From NCBI RefSeq assembly GCF_000785435.2, contig NZ_JTDB02000001.1, forward strand, positions 434,001 through 498,000: a stretch of 64,000 nucleotides of DNA, written 5' to 3'. Numbering within the stretch: position 1 is the stretch's first letter; the number at the start of each line of letters is the position of its first letter. A program made the translations under genes and the position numbers. This DNA comes from Paraburkholderia sacchari. GTDB lineage: Bacteria; Pseudomonadota; Gammaproteobacteria; Burkholderiales; Burkholderiaceae. The notes under the pieces were generated by a model, which saw only the letters and a program-made list of their open reading frames with translations, did not search any database and was not told the origin of the DNA. Of this stretch, positions 26,092-36,484 are shown piece after piece.

Positions 26092-28440
26092 ATGATTATC
26101 AGCCCTCCCTTTCTGCCTCAATCGGGCCTGACTTCGAGCGATGCCTCGAAGCCCGATCCCATGATGGACGCCGTCGACAAGTTCGAACTTGCGCACGGCA
26201 TCTATCCGGTCGCGTTCGACCGGCGCTGGCATTGTGGCGTCCATCTGGCGCCCGACACGCACGGCGCGGTTTATGCCATTGCCGACGGCGAGGTCGTCGC
26301 GTACCGGGTCTGCCAGCATGCAATCGGTTCCGGCGTCAGCAATGCGGGCTTCGTGCTGCTCAGGCATGCGACCGAGACGGGCGATGGGCGCAAGCTGACG
26401 TTCTATTCGCTTTATATGCACCTGCTGCCGCTCGCGGAGTATTTCACGTTCGGGTACGACGCGACGGGGCTGGCGGATTTCCTGTGCAAGCCCACCGGCG
26501 ACGTTGCACAGGGGCAGGTAGCGCCTGCGGTGGCCGGCGGCAATCACAAGGTACGGCGCAAGGACATCGTCGGTTATCTCGGACGCTACCAGGGCATTGT
26601 GTACCTGCACTGCGAAGTCTTCATGATGCCGGGCGATTTCGATGCGTACTTCGGCCATACGCAGCTTGGCAATACCTCGCCGGATACGCCGGCGACGGCG
26701 GATTGCTGGGGGCACACCTACTACACGATTCCAGCCGGCCAGCAGTTCTTCGCGCTGCCGCCCGGAACGGATGCGCACAACAAGCTGCATGGCATCAAGT
26801 TCGAGCCGGGACAGGTCGGGACGAACACTCTGCCGCTCGTTGTCGAGACGTATTTCAGCAAGGGGGCGAAATACACCAATGTCTGGAGCGTCGCGGCGGA
26901 CGGCTCGCGCGCGTTGCTGACGGATCAGCCGGTTGCGGAAAAGGACTACGAATACGATCTCTACCGTCGCGCGACGGCACTCTACGGCACCTGTCCGAGC
27001 GATGGGTACGAGATGCTGCGTTTCGGTCGAATCCTCTCGACGCCCGCGACGCTATCGGGTGCCGCGTGCACGACGTGGGTGCAGGTGACCTACGCGGCGG
27101 GGAAGAGGGGCTACGTCGATATCAGCAACGCGGGCGTCAAGAAGCTGTCCGACGCGGATTTCCCGTCGTTCATGGGCTGGCAGAAGCTCAGCGAGGGCAA
27201 TACGCCATTCAGTAACGACGGGATGTGCGACATCGATGCACTCAGGAAACTCGTCAAGGATGCTGCGGACAGCGAACAGCCGACGGTCTCGACGGCTACG
27301 ACTGAGGTGCAGAAGGCGGACGCGCTTTCGAGCTACGTCAGGGGCAACGACGGCGTGCGCCAGGCGCTGCGGGGATTTATCTGCAACGCTCCGAGCGAAT
27401 GGGACAGTACGAACAACAATACGCGCTACACGAAGCTGCTCGACGAGGGCGGTTTCTATCACGGCAACGAGGCGGGCTACACCAAGTTCCTCAACTACCT
27501 GAAGGAAATCCAGTTCTGGGATGTGACCGGTTTGCCGGCGGGGGAGAAGCTCTGGTTTTTCCATCCGCTCTCGTTTATCCGGCATTTCAGGAAGTGCGGG
27601 TGGCTAGATCTGGATGAACTGGCGGCTACATTTCCTCGCTATCCGTTCTATACGGAAAGTGGCAGTCCTCGGAGAGCTATTGCAATCGATAATGATACGT
27701 ATCGAGTAAAACTATCAATCGCGCGTCAGCGTATTCAAAATCACGCGGTGGCACTAAATCATTGCTTTAGAAAATATTTGGGAAATAATTCAAAGAGAAT
27801 TTCTCTATTTTTGGCTCAGGTTTTATTGGAGACGGCCCAGTGGCGTAATCTTGGAGGTACAAGACGTCTCATGCACGAATGGGGCTTTGGCCAATACTCT
27901 GCGGCGAATCCGGCGACACAATATTATGGACCATTTTATGGTCATGGGATTATGCAACTTACATGGGCGGGAAATTTTGATGCGTATGGTACATATCGAG
28001 TTATACCTAATAATACGACGGGCTCGTATGTTGAGCGGTTGCCAAATTCGCATCATCGCATCACTGCGACCTCACAGCACTACTCGGCGAATCCGGGTGA
28101 TGGTGGGCATTTTATGCTTTGGGCGCCGCGCTTCGATCCGGATGTTATCGCGGAGAATGCGGAGTATGCGTGTGACTCAGGGGGGTTCTATTGGGTTTCG
28201 AAGTATTTTTCTCAAGGATTTAATATTAATAGGGTCGTAGACAAAGATTTTTCGGCTTCGAGTGTAGGCTTCGTAAATCGACTGGTTAATGGTGGTGGAA
28301 ACGGGTATTACGAGAGACAAGCATACTCAGTATTTATATCGCGCGTCTTGGGTGATGAGATTGGTGTTGATGAAACGGTATTAATTAATCCTCCTCATCC
28401 AAAGAGTGCGGTTTTGGCAAACATGCTTAGACCGGAGTAG
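26092..28440 (+). CDS. T6SS effector: M23-like domain fused to a GH19/lysozyme-like domain
   Basis: A 782-residue probable peptidoglycan-degrading effector. The N-terminal 180 residues resemble a LytM/M23 fold (RRWHCGVHLAPD; VYAIADGEVVAYRV; YLHCEVFMMPG), but metal-ligand positions differ: HxxxD reads HCGVH (47-51) and HxH reads YLH, so protease activity is doubtful. A middle region (about 300-400) looks SH3-like. From about residue 525 comes a GH19/chitinase-like lysozyme fold, with FLAQVLLETAQW (catalytic-type Glu580) and YGHGIMQLTWAGNFDAYG, a GH19-type GRGxxQLT equivalent. The C-terminal part is much AT-richer than the N-terminal part. Position between vgrG and PAAR and a downstream exported immunity candidate support the T6SS effector role. 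Confidence 0.82.
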   Translation: MIISPPFLPQSGLTSSDASKPDPMMDAVDKFELAHGIYPVAFDRRWHCGVHLAPDTHGAVYAIADGEVVAYRVCQHAIGSGVSNAGFVLLRHATETGDGRKLTFYSLYMHLLPLAEYFTFGYDATGLADFLCKPTGDVAQGQVAPAVAGGNHKVRRKDIVGYLGRYQGIVYLHCEVFMMPGDFDAYFGHTQLGNTSPDTPATADCWGHTYYTIPAGQQFFALPPGTDAHNKLHGIKFEPGQVGTNTLPLVVETYFSKGAKYTNVWSVAADGSRALLTDQPVAEKDYEYDLYRRATALYGTCPSDGYEMLRFGRILSTPATLSGAACTTWVQVTYAAGKRGYVDISNAGVKKLSDADFPSFMGWQKLSEGNTPFSNDGMCDIDALRKLVKDAADSEQPTVSTATTEVQKADALSSYVRGNDGVRQALRGFICNAPSEWDSTNNNTRYTKLLDEGGFYHGNEAGYTKFLNYLKEIQFWDVTGLPAGEKLWFFHPLSFIRHFRKCGWLDLDELAATFPRYPFYTESGSPRRAIAIDNDTYRVKLSIARQRIQNHAVALNHCFRKYLGNNSKRISLFLAQVLLETAQWRNLGGTRRLMHEWGFGQYSAANPATQYYGPFYGHGIMQLTWAGNFDAYGTYRVIPNNTTGSYVERLPNSHHRITATSQHYSANPGDGGHFMLWAPRFDPDVIAENAEYACDSGGFYWVSKYFSQGFNINRVVDKDFSASSVGFVNRLVNGGGNGYYERQAYSVFISRVLGDEIGVDETVLINPPHPKSAVLANMLRPE

Positions 28441-28444
28441 CCAT

Positions 28445-28909
28445 ATGAGAATGGTCAGGATTTGTGCGGCTATGGCGATGCTCGCCACATCCTTCTTTGT
28501 GCGGGCTGCCGATGTTTCAAAAACGTTTACTCCATCTCCAGGGGTTGTGGCTGTCATAGAAATTAAAGATTCTAATCTGACATGGAAGCTTTCTGGAAAG
28601 GACGGGGCTAAGCAGGGGGAGGTAAGCCTCGATACAGAGAAAACGTCAAATATCGAAATCGGTAGTTATGATTTTAGCGGGCGGCTTGGTTTTTTGGTTT
28701 CGCATGTTGACGATGGAATGGGGACGTATGAGATTAATAGGGTTTTTACATTTTCGCCGTCGTCTAATGAATTTGTAGAGCGATTCCCTTCATGTGGCGA
28801 TGAATTTGATAACCTTAAGGTAGATAAAAAGAGGCGCTATCTAATTAGTACTTATTGGGATAAAAATATCCCTAAAAGATGTGTTACTAGGCTAACAATT
28901 GAAAAATGA
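28445..28909 (+). CDS. Probable periplasmic immunity protein for the GH19-type effector
   Basis: A 154-residue protein with an N-terminal signal peptide (MRMVRICAAMAMLATSFFVR, cleavage near RAADV). The ATG at 28445 starts four bases after the effector stop; ATG 28451 is also possible. The mature part is beta-rich with two Cys (SCGDEF and KRCVTR) that could form a disulfide. Strongly AT-biased codons match the end of the effector, not the rest of the island. An exported product directly behind a peptidoglycan-targeting effector is the standard arrangement for immunity. It could also belong to a general lysozyme-inhibitor-like family; I do not recognise it firmly. Confidence 0.68.
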   Translation: MRMVRICAAMAMLATSFFVRAADVSKTFTPSPGVVAVIEIKDSNLTWKLSGKDGAKQGEVSLDTEKTSNIEIGSYDFSGRLGFLVSHVDDGMGTYEINRVFTFSPSSNEFVERFPSCGDEFDNLKVDKKRRYLISTYWDKNIPKRCVTRLTIEK

Positions 28910-28934
28910 TAAATAATTTAATTTAAACGAAATC

Positions 28935-29201
28935 ATGAACACAAAATCACCAATCCGCAAAGGCGACAAACTCGAACATGGCGGCGAAGTGACGGGCGGC
29001 TCGCCGTGGAGCAACTTCATGGGCAGGCCGCTCGCCCGCAAGGGCGACGCGGCGCTCTGCGCTCAGCACGGCCCGACGGTCATCGACGAGGGTTACGGGA
29101 AATTCCCTGACCGTGACGGCAAGTGGGTCGCCATGCACCATCACCGCTGCGCGTGCGGCTGCCGGCTGATCTCGTCGCTCCAGAACGTCAATATCGCGTA
29201 A
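28935..29201 (+). CDS. PAAR-domain protein (T6SS spike tip)
   Basis: An 88-residue PAAR-type protein that caps the VgrG spike. It has the expected GDKLEHGGEV start, the PLARKGDAALCAQHGPTVID stretch, and His/Cys residues for a zinc site (AMHHHRCACGCRLIS). No toxin extension is present. GC content returns to the high level of the rest of the genome. Its stop overlaps the next gene's ATG by one base (TAATG). Confidence 0.9.
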   Translation: MNTKSPIRKGDKLEHGGEVTGGSPWSNFMGRPLARKGDAALCAQHGPTVIDEGYGKFPDRDGKWVAMHHHRCACGCRLISSLQNVNIA

Positions 29202-30493
29202 TGCCGGTCGATCTCTCTCCAGCGGGGCGTCCGAGCGCCTATCCGCGCCGCCCCCGGTTTTGGCCGTGGTGGTGCTTCATCTGGATCGCCTGCAACATAG
29301 TCGGCGTCACCATCGCCATGCTGGTCTGGCCGAAGGGGCAACCCGCGAGCGGGGGAGCGTTCTGGTTCTGGTTCGTTGGCGTTCCGAACGGTGCCTTTGT
29401 GGCGTTGTTTGGTATCGAGCGTATCGGCTATGAGGGTCTGTGGTACCGGGCGCACTGGCGCAACCATCACCGGAACCGGTGGCTGGCAGAGCGGCTGCGC
29501 ATAGCGCAGCGGCCCCTCCAGGTGCTCGGCGTCGGCTACTGCCTGCCGCTTGGCGGGCAGGTGCTTGCCGACGCGCTTGCCGCAGGGAAATACCTCCCCG
29601 TTGAGCAGATACCCCGTACCGGTGTGGAACGGGTTTCTCACACCCGCTTTGAAGATGCAAGCTGGATGGTCGAGGAATCCACTACGGTAGGTTTTGAGGA
29701 TGGCGAAAAAAGCCTCGATGCGAAACGGACAAATCAATCAGTACAACTGCTGACGGTCAAGCTTGCGCAGACGCTGGAACAGTTTTCCGGGAGTCTGCGC
29801 GCTCTGACGTGCTACGAGCGGGTCTGGTGGCCGCAGGTCCGCGTATTGAGTGCCCCGGGCCGGGAGCAGGCGGAGGTCGCGCGGGTCGTCGAAGCGCTGC
29901 GTATAGCGGGCCTGCCGTCGCTTGCGGTACAGGCGGTACCGGCTTCCGATGGCCTGATGGTGGCCGATGCCTGGCTCGACGCGAGGGAGGCCCGTCCGCT
30001 GCTCGTCGTGGCGACCGCCTGGCACGAGAACGGCCCCCCTGAAGGCAGCACCGAGGGATGCGTCGCCGTTCTGCTCTCGGCGGGGTACTTCAAGCTGCCG
30101 GAGACGGTCAGGGTCGCGGCGCTCCTGCATCGGCCCGTCCAGGGCCTGGCTGGCGGAGCCGCATATGGCTTCGCCAATGCCGCGTTATGGGGCAAGACGG
30201 CCTATGCCTCGCTCGTCCGTGCGTGGATTACCCGGCCCGTCGATGGATGCGACAAGGCGCTCTACGCGGCCCATATGGACGTCCTTACGAAGGACGAGGC
30301 ACAGCGCAGACCCGACCGCATCGTGGGCGACTTCGGCGACGGCAACGGCTGGCTGTCCGTCGCCGCTGCCGTCGAGTCGGGCGTAGCAGATGGCCCGCAA
30401 CTCATTATCGACGGCATGCAGTCTGCGGTCCTGCATGTCATGCCCAGCACAACCGACAACCACCCGATTTCCGATGACAGACCCCAGGCTTAA
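29201..30493 (+). CDS. T6SS-associated membrane protein of unknown function
   Basis: A 430-residue protein with two N-terminal transmembrane helices (about 22-42 and 50-72) and a large, probably periplasmic or cytosolic, alpha/beta domain. No catalytic motif is evident. Genes of this kind lie between PAAR and tssM in some enterobacterial and Burkholderia T6SS clusters, often called hypothetical or virulence factor; that placement is from memory. It overlaps the PAAR stop by one base and the tssM-like start by 20 bases, so it is part of a tightly coupled operon. Confidence 0.7.
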   Translation: MPVDLSPAGRPSAYPRRPRFWPWWCFIWIACNIVGVTIAMLVWPKGQPASGGAFWFWFVGVPNGAFVALFGIERIGYEGLWYRAHWRNHHRNRWLAERLRIAQRPLQVLGVGYCLPLGGQVLADALAAGKYLPVEQIPRTGVERVSHTRFEDASWMVEESTTVGFEDGEKSLDAKRTNQSVQLLTVKLAQTLEQFSGSLRALTCYERVWWPQVRVLSAPGREQAEVARVVEALRIAGLPSLAVQAVPASDGLMVADAWLDAREARPLLVVATAWHENGPPEGSTEGCVAVLLSAGYFKLPETVRVAALLHRPVQGLAGGAAYGFANAALWGKTAYASLVRAWITRPVDGCDKALYAAHMDVLTKDEAQRRPDRIVGDFGDGNGWLSVAAAVESGVADGPQLIIDGMQSAVLHVMPSTTDNHPISDDRPQA

Positions 30494-33400
30494 CCTGCTC
30501 CCAATTGAGCATGCCGCACCGGCGGAAGAATCCGCCCCGTCCAGCCGTCTCGCGATTTGGGGGTTGCCGGTCGTCGCCCTGGCCATAGCGCTGCTCGCGA
30601 TCGGCTTCGTATCGTTGCACGGCGACATGCTCGGCATAACGTCGCGCGAGTCGCGGCTGTGGGCGATCATCGCCATCCTCTCGACCTTCGCGGTCGTCGT
30701 CGTCGCTCATGTTGTCCTGTTTGCTACGGGTACCTACGCATTCGCCGGGCGGCTGTTTCGCCGGGAGGCAGGTGACAACGTCAAGCCTCAAAAACCGCTC
30801 AGGCGCGATGCCCGGCTGCAACGCATGGCCGAGGAACTGCGTGTCGTGCACGGCTGGTTCTGGCGCAGTCGCCTGCGCTGGCTGCTGGTGAACGGTACCG
30901 ACGAGCGGGTCGACCAGGTCGCGCCCGGGCTCAGGCAGGCGGGCGTCCTGCACGTGGGCGAGATCATCCTTGTCCATGCGGCCCCGGACGGCATCGAGCC
31001 GACGAAGTGGCTCGGCCAGATCCGGCGGTTGCGTGGCCGTTATCCGGTTGACGGCGTGGTTCACGTTGCCCGCGCCGGGGATGCCGATATGGAACTGCCG
31101 CGCACGCTCTCGACGCTTGGCACGGCGCTCGGCTGGGCGGCGCCCGTGACGTTCCTGCATCCCGTCGAGGCGCACGGCAGTCAGCCGGAGCGGTTCGACG
31201 CCGTCGGCGCCTTCATGCCGAACGGGACGCGCAGGCCGGCGCAGGCCGCCGCCGCGAGATTGCCGGAACTGCTCGCCGAGGTTGAGCATAGATCGGCGGA
31301 CGCGGGTGTACACCTTTGCACCCGGGACGAGCTTCGGGTGACCTGGATGATGGAGGTCTCGAAGTACATCGGTGACCACGCCGAACGCATTGCCACGAGC
31401 CTGCGCACGCTGGCGGCCTCGAACTGGCTGCGCGCGCCGCTGGCGGGCGTCATGTTCGCGCCGGTCTTTCCGGGGCCGACCGTCGTACCGGTGCCGGTCG
31501 TCGACGGTGGCGACGGCGCATCCGCGCAGGCCGCCGAAGCGCTGCCGGCGCAGACCATGACCGTCACGCGGGTCCAGCCGGCCGCGCTGGTTCCGGTCTG
31601 GCAGGAGATCGCAGCGGGTTCGCCCAACTATCGCGGTCGCCGCACCGGTTTTTACTGGCCGAATGTGCTGGCGACGGCCGGTATTGCCTGCGCCGTGGCC
31701 TGGATCGTCGCGCTGATGATATCGGGCCTCGGCAACCACGCGCTCATCCGCGAGGCCGAAACAACCGCCGCCGCCGCACTGGCGGCGACACCCGGAACTC
31801 CTCAGGCGATGCGCACGCAACTCGCCCTCCAGCAGCAGATCGGGACGCTCGAATACCGCAGCCAGCACGGCGCACCGTGGTATCTGCGGCGGGCCTCTCG
31901 CGCAATGACGAACTGCTCGACGCGCTCTGGCGGCCGTACCAGACCGTCGCCCTGCGTAACCTGCGCCAGCCTGCCGTAGCGGCGCTGGAGGGGCAGCTCG
32001 GGCAGCTTTCGCAGGTTCGCGCCGACGAGCAGCAGAGCCACGACGCGCAGCAGCTCGCCTACAACCGGCTCAAGGCGTACCTGATGCTCGCTACGCCAGC
32101 GCGGACGGACGCGCCGTTCCTCAAGTCGCAACTGCTGGCCGTCTGGCCCGCGCCTGCCGGCATGCGCCCGGGCGAGTGGCTCGATACCTCGCAGCAGCTC
32201 GCCAGCTTCTGGTCGGATCACCTCAAGGCGCATCCCGAATGGCGGATCAGTGCGTCGATGCCGCTCGTCACGCAGATGCGCTCGACGCTGGTGAACCAGA
32301 TCGGACTTTCTGCGAGCGATGACGTGCTCTACCAAAGAGTCCTCGACGAAGCGCGCGGCAAGTACGCGGATATTTCGCTCGCGACGCTGCTCGCCGGGAC
32401 GGACGCGCACGGCCTCTTCACGACCACGCAGACCGTACCGGGCATCTTCACGCGCGCGGCCTGGGACGGCGTGATCGAAAAGGCGATCGACGACGCCGCG
32501 AAGGAGCAGCACGTCGAGGGAGACTGGGTATTGACCGGCGAACAGCCGACTGCCCAGGTGAGCGCGTTGGTCGTCGAAGGAGCGGTCGGCGCGGCGCGAA
32601 CTGCACTCGATCAGCAGCGCGAGACCGACGATCTGCGCGAGCGGCTGCGAACGCGTTACTTCACGGACTACACGGCGGCCTGGGCGACCATGCTCAACAG
32701 CTTCCATCTGATCCCGGCGACGAGCTTCTCCGGCGTCATTGACCAGCTTACGCGCCTCACCGATGCGCAAACCTCGCCGCTGCTGGCGGTCATGAAGGCG
32801 GTGCAGTACCAGGGCGAGGCGGGCCGTCCCTCGCAGGCGCTCACCGATACACTGGTGCGCAAGGCGCAGGGACTCCTCGGCGGGAGCGAGCGCGATGCGA
32901 CGCAGCCGCCCGTCGTGAATCCGCTCGATCGCTCGTTCGGGCCGCTGCTCGCGCTGATGGGCGATGCGAGCCCGGGTGTGGGCAGCGGCAAGACCGGCAA
33001 AAGCAATGCTGCAAACGCCGCCGCGTTTAATGGCGTCAGCCTCTCGCGCGTCCTCACGGCGGATACGACCGTGCGCCTGAAGCTCCAGCAGATCCAGTCG
33101 AGCCCGGACGCGCAGGCGATGGCGCGGGGGCTCGCGCAGGCGGTATTCCAGGGCAAGCTCTCGGATCTCACGCAGGCGCACGACGACGCGGCGCTGACTG
33201 CTGCGAGCCTGGGCGCGCAGTGGGCGGGCTTCGGCCAGACGATGTTCGTGCAGCCGCTCGACGCGGCCTGGCAGGCCATACTCCAGCCTGCCGCCGCAAG
33301 CCTGAACGACGCGTGGCGCGCTGCCGTGTACTCACCCTTCCAGGCGGCGTTCGCCTCGCGCTATCCGTTCGCGCCGACGGGCTCGGATGCGTCCTTCGCC

Positions 33401-34111
33401 GAGTTTGGCCGGTACGTGCGACCCGATACGGGGCTGATCAGCCGGTTTGTCGAGATCGAGCTGTCCGGCGTGCTCAAGCGTCAGGGCGACCAGTGGGTGC
33501 CGAACGAACTTGCGCCGCAGTCGCTGCAGTTCGACCCGAAATTCCTCGCCATGCTGCGGCTGATGGGCCCGCTTGGCGCACGCCTGTATGCGCAGGGCGA
33601 GGCGGGCTATCACTTCGACATCATGCCGCAGCCCACGCCCGGCGTGACGCGTACCGAACTGACGGTCGACGGACAGCAGATCGTCTACTTCAACCAGCGC
33701 GAGACCTGGACGCCGCTTGTGTGGCCGGGCAACGGCCTCGCCGGCCACGCCTCGCTGACCTGGCAGTCGCTCGATGCGGGTACGCGCATCGCGTCCGATG
33801 CAACCGGAGACTGGGCGTTTTTGCGCATGCTCGAGAAGGCCCAGGTCAAGCCGCTCGACGATTCGCGCTTCGAACTGGTCTGGAATGGCGCAGCGGCCAG
33901 CGGCGACACGAAGGCCGCTTCGGCCACAGCGGGCAGCGATACAGCGTCGCCGCTGCGCTACCTGCTACGCGTGCAGGCGGGCGCGGGGCCGCTTGACCTG
34001 CTCAGGCTGCGCGGCTTCACGATGCCGGAGCGCATCTTCGTCACGGGCCGCGCCGGGGTGATCTCCGGTCTGCCTTCCCTGCCGCCCCTGCCATCAGAGA
34101 TGCAGCCATGA
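30474..34111 (+). pseudogene. tssM: tssM/icmF-like T6SS membrane-complex gene, frameshifted
   Basis: Two overlapping frames make one gene. The first runs from MTDPRLNLLP (30474) through GTLEYRSQHGAPWYLR; the second continues AGLSRNDELLDALWRPYQ from about 31889 to 34111. One extra G near 31889 would restore a 1212-residue protein. The N-terminus has helices at about 24-45 and 60-82, then a GTPase-like region where the Walker A position has no GxxxxGK[ST]. A third helix (about 400-422) precedes the ImcF-related region. The C-terminal beta domain is typical of TssM (VRPDTGLISRFVEIELSG; TELTVDGQQIVYFNQRETWT; DWAFLRMLEKAQV). TssM anchors the T6SS trans-envelope complex with TssJ and TssL. A sequencing error rather than a true mutation is possible. 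Confidence 0.8.
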
Positions 34112-35966
34112 CCGCACCGTGGAAGAAGAATCCTTCCGGGCACGAGAATCCGTTCCTGAGGTATTTCGACGGTGAAATGCGCTACCTGCGCGAAGCGGGT
34201 CGCGAGTTTGCACGCGAGCAGCCGGAGGCTGCACGGCGTCTGGGCATGCAGTATGGTCAAGAGGACGATCAGGTCCGGGCCGTATTCGAGGGCTTCGCGT
34301 TCCTCATGGCGCGGCTGCGCATGAAGCTCGGCGACGCCATGCCGGAGATTACCGACCCACTGATCGACAACCTGTACGAGTACGCGGGTCGGGCGATTCC
34401 CTCGCTGTCGGTCATTGAATGCACACCGCTGAACCGTACCGTCCAGACGCCGGCGCAGATCCCGGCGGGCGCCGTGGTGCGTTCGGCCCCCATCGGTCCC
34501 GAGGGCGTGCAGTGCCCGTACCGGACGACGCAGGCGGTCGATCTGCTGCCGCTTTCGGTGGAGGATGTGCTCGTCGCGGTGCGCGCCGACGGACGCACGG
34601 TCATTCGCCTCACCTTCGGCCTCTGGCTTGGGGAGCAGCGCGAGCGCGTTGACCTGTCGCGCATCCGCCTTTACCTGCACGGCGACCGGCCCGCCGCTGC
34701 CGCGCTGTACGCGGCACTGACGCGCCAGGTGGCCGCGATCAGCCTGCGCCTGCCGTCGGTACGCGATGGCGCACTGCAGCCGCAGCCCGACGTGCGCTTC
34801 GAGGTGTCGGGCTTCGGCCCGTCGACGCGGCTGTGGCCGGTGACGGACGCGAAGCGCGACGAGGAGCTCGACCGCGAGCAGACGATGCTGGAATACTTCG
34901 TCTTTCCGCAGAAGTTCCACTTCGTCGACCTGTGCGGCTTCGATACGGCGGTGCTGCCGCCCGGCGAAACGCAGATGACGTTCGAGATCGAACTCGACGG
35001 GCGGATGCCCGGCGATCATCCGGTCAGCCGAGGCAGCTTCCGTCTTTTCTGCACGCCCGTCATCAACCTGTTTGAGGTCGACGCGCTGCCGCTGCGGCCT
35101 GCCGGCTGGCACGACACGGAACACCACATTGTGGCGCAGCCCGGCCTCGCCGGTCATGTCGAACTGTACGACCTGCTCGCGGTGATCGCGTCGAATCCGG
35201 AGAGCAGTGCGCAGCATGCCTACCGGGCGTTCAGGAGCTTCCGGAATCGTGGCTGGCTCACGCGCTACGACAGGCCGGAGCGGTACTACTTCACCTCGAC
35301 ACGCTACGGCGTGAACGGGCGGGAACTGTGGGTCACGCTGGAAGGCCAGCTCTGGTCGGGCACGCACCGCGACGCGCAGGATGACGAGGACCGCCCGCCG
35401 CCGGACGGCTACCTGACGGTGCGCGCGCTCGCGAACAACGGGCGCCTGCCGGCCATGGCGCTGACCGAAGCGACGATTACCGAGACCGTCGCGGGCTTTA
35501 CCGGCATCGCATCGGTGCGCAACCTGACGGCGCCGACGGCACCGGCCTATCCGCCGCGGTATTACCCGGGATATGACTTGCGTGTGCGGGCCAGTTTACG
35601 GCGGGCGGCGCGAACGAGATCAACCGGATCTCGGTGGAGGGCGAAGAGGCGCTGCAGGAGACGCTGGAACTCTACGACTGGGTACCGCACGATGGGCCGA
35701 CGCGGCGTATCGAGGCAATCCGCTGGGTGCGGCTGTCCGCGAAAAACGTCCTTCAGCGGGCCTACATGCACCGCGAGGTCTGCGTACACGTCGACCTCGA
35801 CCCCACTGCCTTTGACGGACCCGGCGACGCGGTACTCTTTGGCGACGTGCTCAACCACTTCATAGGCCGTTACGCCTGCTTCCACCATTCGATGCGGCTG
35901 ATCCTGAGCATCGACGGAAAGGAGACCGTCTATCCGGCCATCGAGTTCACGGGAGCGCCTTTCTGA
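34108..35966 (+). pseudogene. tssF: tssF T6SS baseplate gene, frameshifted near its 3' end
   Basis: Baseplate component TssF (ImpG/VasA). The first frame (34108 on) has the classical start (NPFLRYFDGEMRYLREAGRE; FEGFAFLMARLRMKLGDAMP; DPLIDNLYEYAGRAIPSLSV). After YYPGYDL (about 35580) it runs into Arg/Ser-rich nonsense. The normal C-terminus continues in the other frame (ACAGQFTAGGANEINRISVE; GDVLNHFIGRYACFHHSMRL) to a stop at 35966. One extra G near 35580 would give a 619-residue intact protein. The start overlaps the tssM-like stop by four bases and the end overlaps tssJ by one base (TGATG). TssF normally works with TssG, which is absent here. Confidence 0.85.
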
Positions 35967-36484
35967 TGCAAAACACGATCGTGAAAGGCACGCTGATTGC
36001 TGGCCTCGCCGCGGCCCTTGCGTCGTGCGGCATGTTGCAGTCGGTAAAGGACGGCACGGTGGCGGCGACGCAGGCCGTGTTCGTGTCGAAGGTGAAGCAG
36101 ATGAACCTCACCATCGTCGCGCGCGGTGCGCTCAATCCAGACACGCGCGGCGCGTCGCTGCCGGTCGTGCTGCGCATTGTCCAGTTGAAGGACGACCGGC
36201 CCTTTGCGACGGCCACCTATGCGCAACTGCTTGGCGGCAGCGACACGCTGAAGGCCGCGACACTCTGGAGCGAGGACGTCACGCTCGGGCCGGGGCAGAC
36301 GCTGAAGGTGTCGGAGCCCATCGGCGACGAGGCGAACTTCGTGGGCGTGGCGGCGTTCTTTCGCGACACGTCCGACGCCGAGTGGTCGGTGCTGATCCCG
36401 AAATCGCAGTGGAAAAAGACCGACCCGGTCAGGCTCGTCGCGGCGGACCGCAATCTCGTTCTCGATACGGAGCATAAAAAATGA
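35966..36484 (+). CDS. tssJ: T6SS outer-membrane lipoprotein TssJ
   Basis: A 172-residue lipoprotein with a type II signal sequence (lipobox LASC, Cys21) and a beta-sandwich body typical of TssJ/SciN (QMNLTIVARGALNPDTRG; SLPVVLRIVQLKDDRPFATA; ETLTLGPG-like EDVTLGPGQTLKVSEP; VGVAAFFRDTSDAEW). TssJ anchors the TssM periplasmic domain at the outer membrane. Its start is coupled to the tssF stop. It is the last complete gene of the island, with the right repeat 87 bases further on. Confidence 0.9.
   Translation: MQNTIVKGTLIAGLAAALASCGMLQSVKDGTVAATQAVFVSKVKQMNLTIVARGALNPDTRGASLPVVLRIVQLKDDRPFATATYAQLLGGSDTLKAATLWSEDVTLGPGQTLKVSEPIGDEANFVGVAAFFRDTSDAEWSVLIPKSQWKKTDPVRLVAADRNLVLDTEHKK

Noticed and set aside
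32980..33010. P-loop-like GVGSGKTGKS in the tssM-like protein
   Set aside because: It lies in the middle of the ImcF-related region in a Gly/Ser/Asn-rich loop, not at the N-terminal GTPase position, and lacks the following helix and Walker B context.
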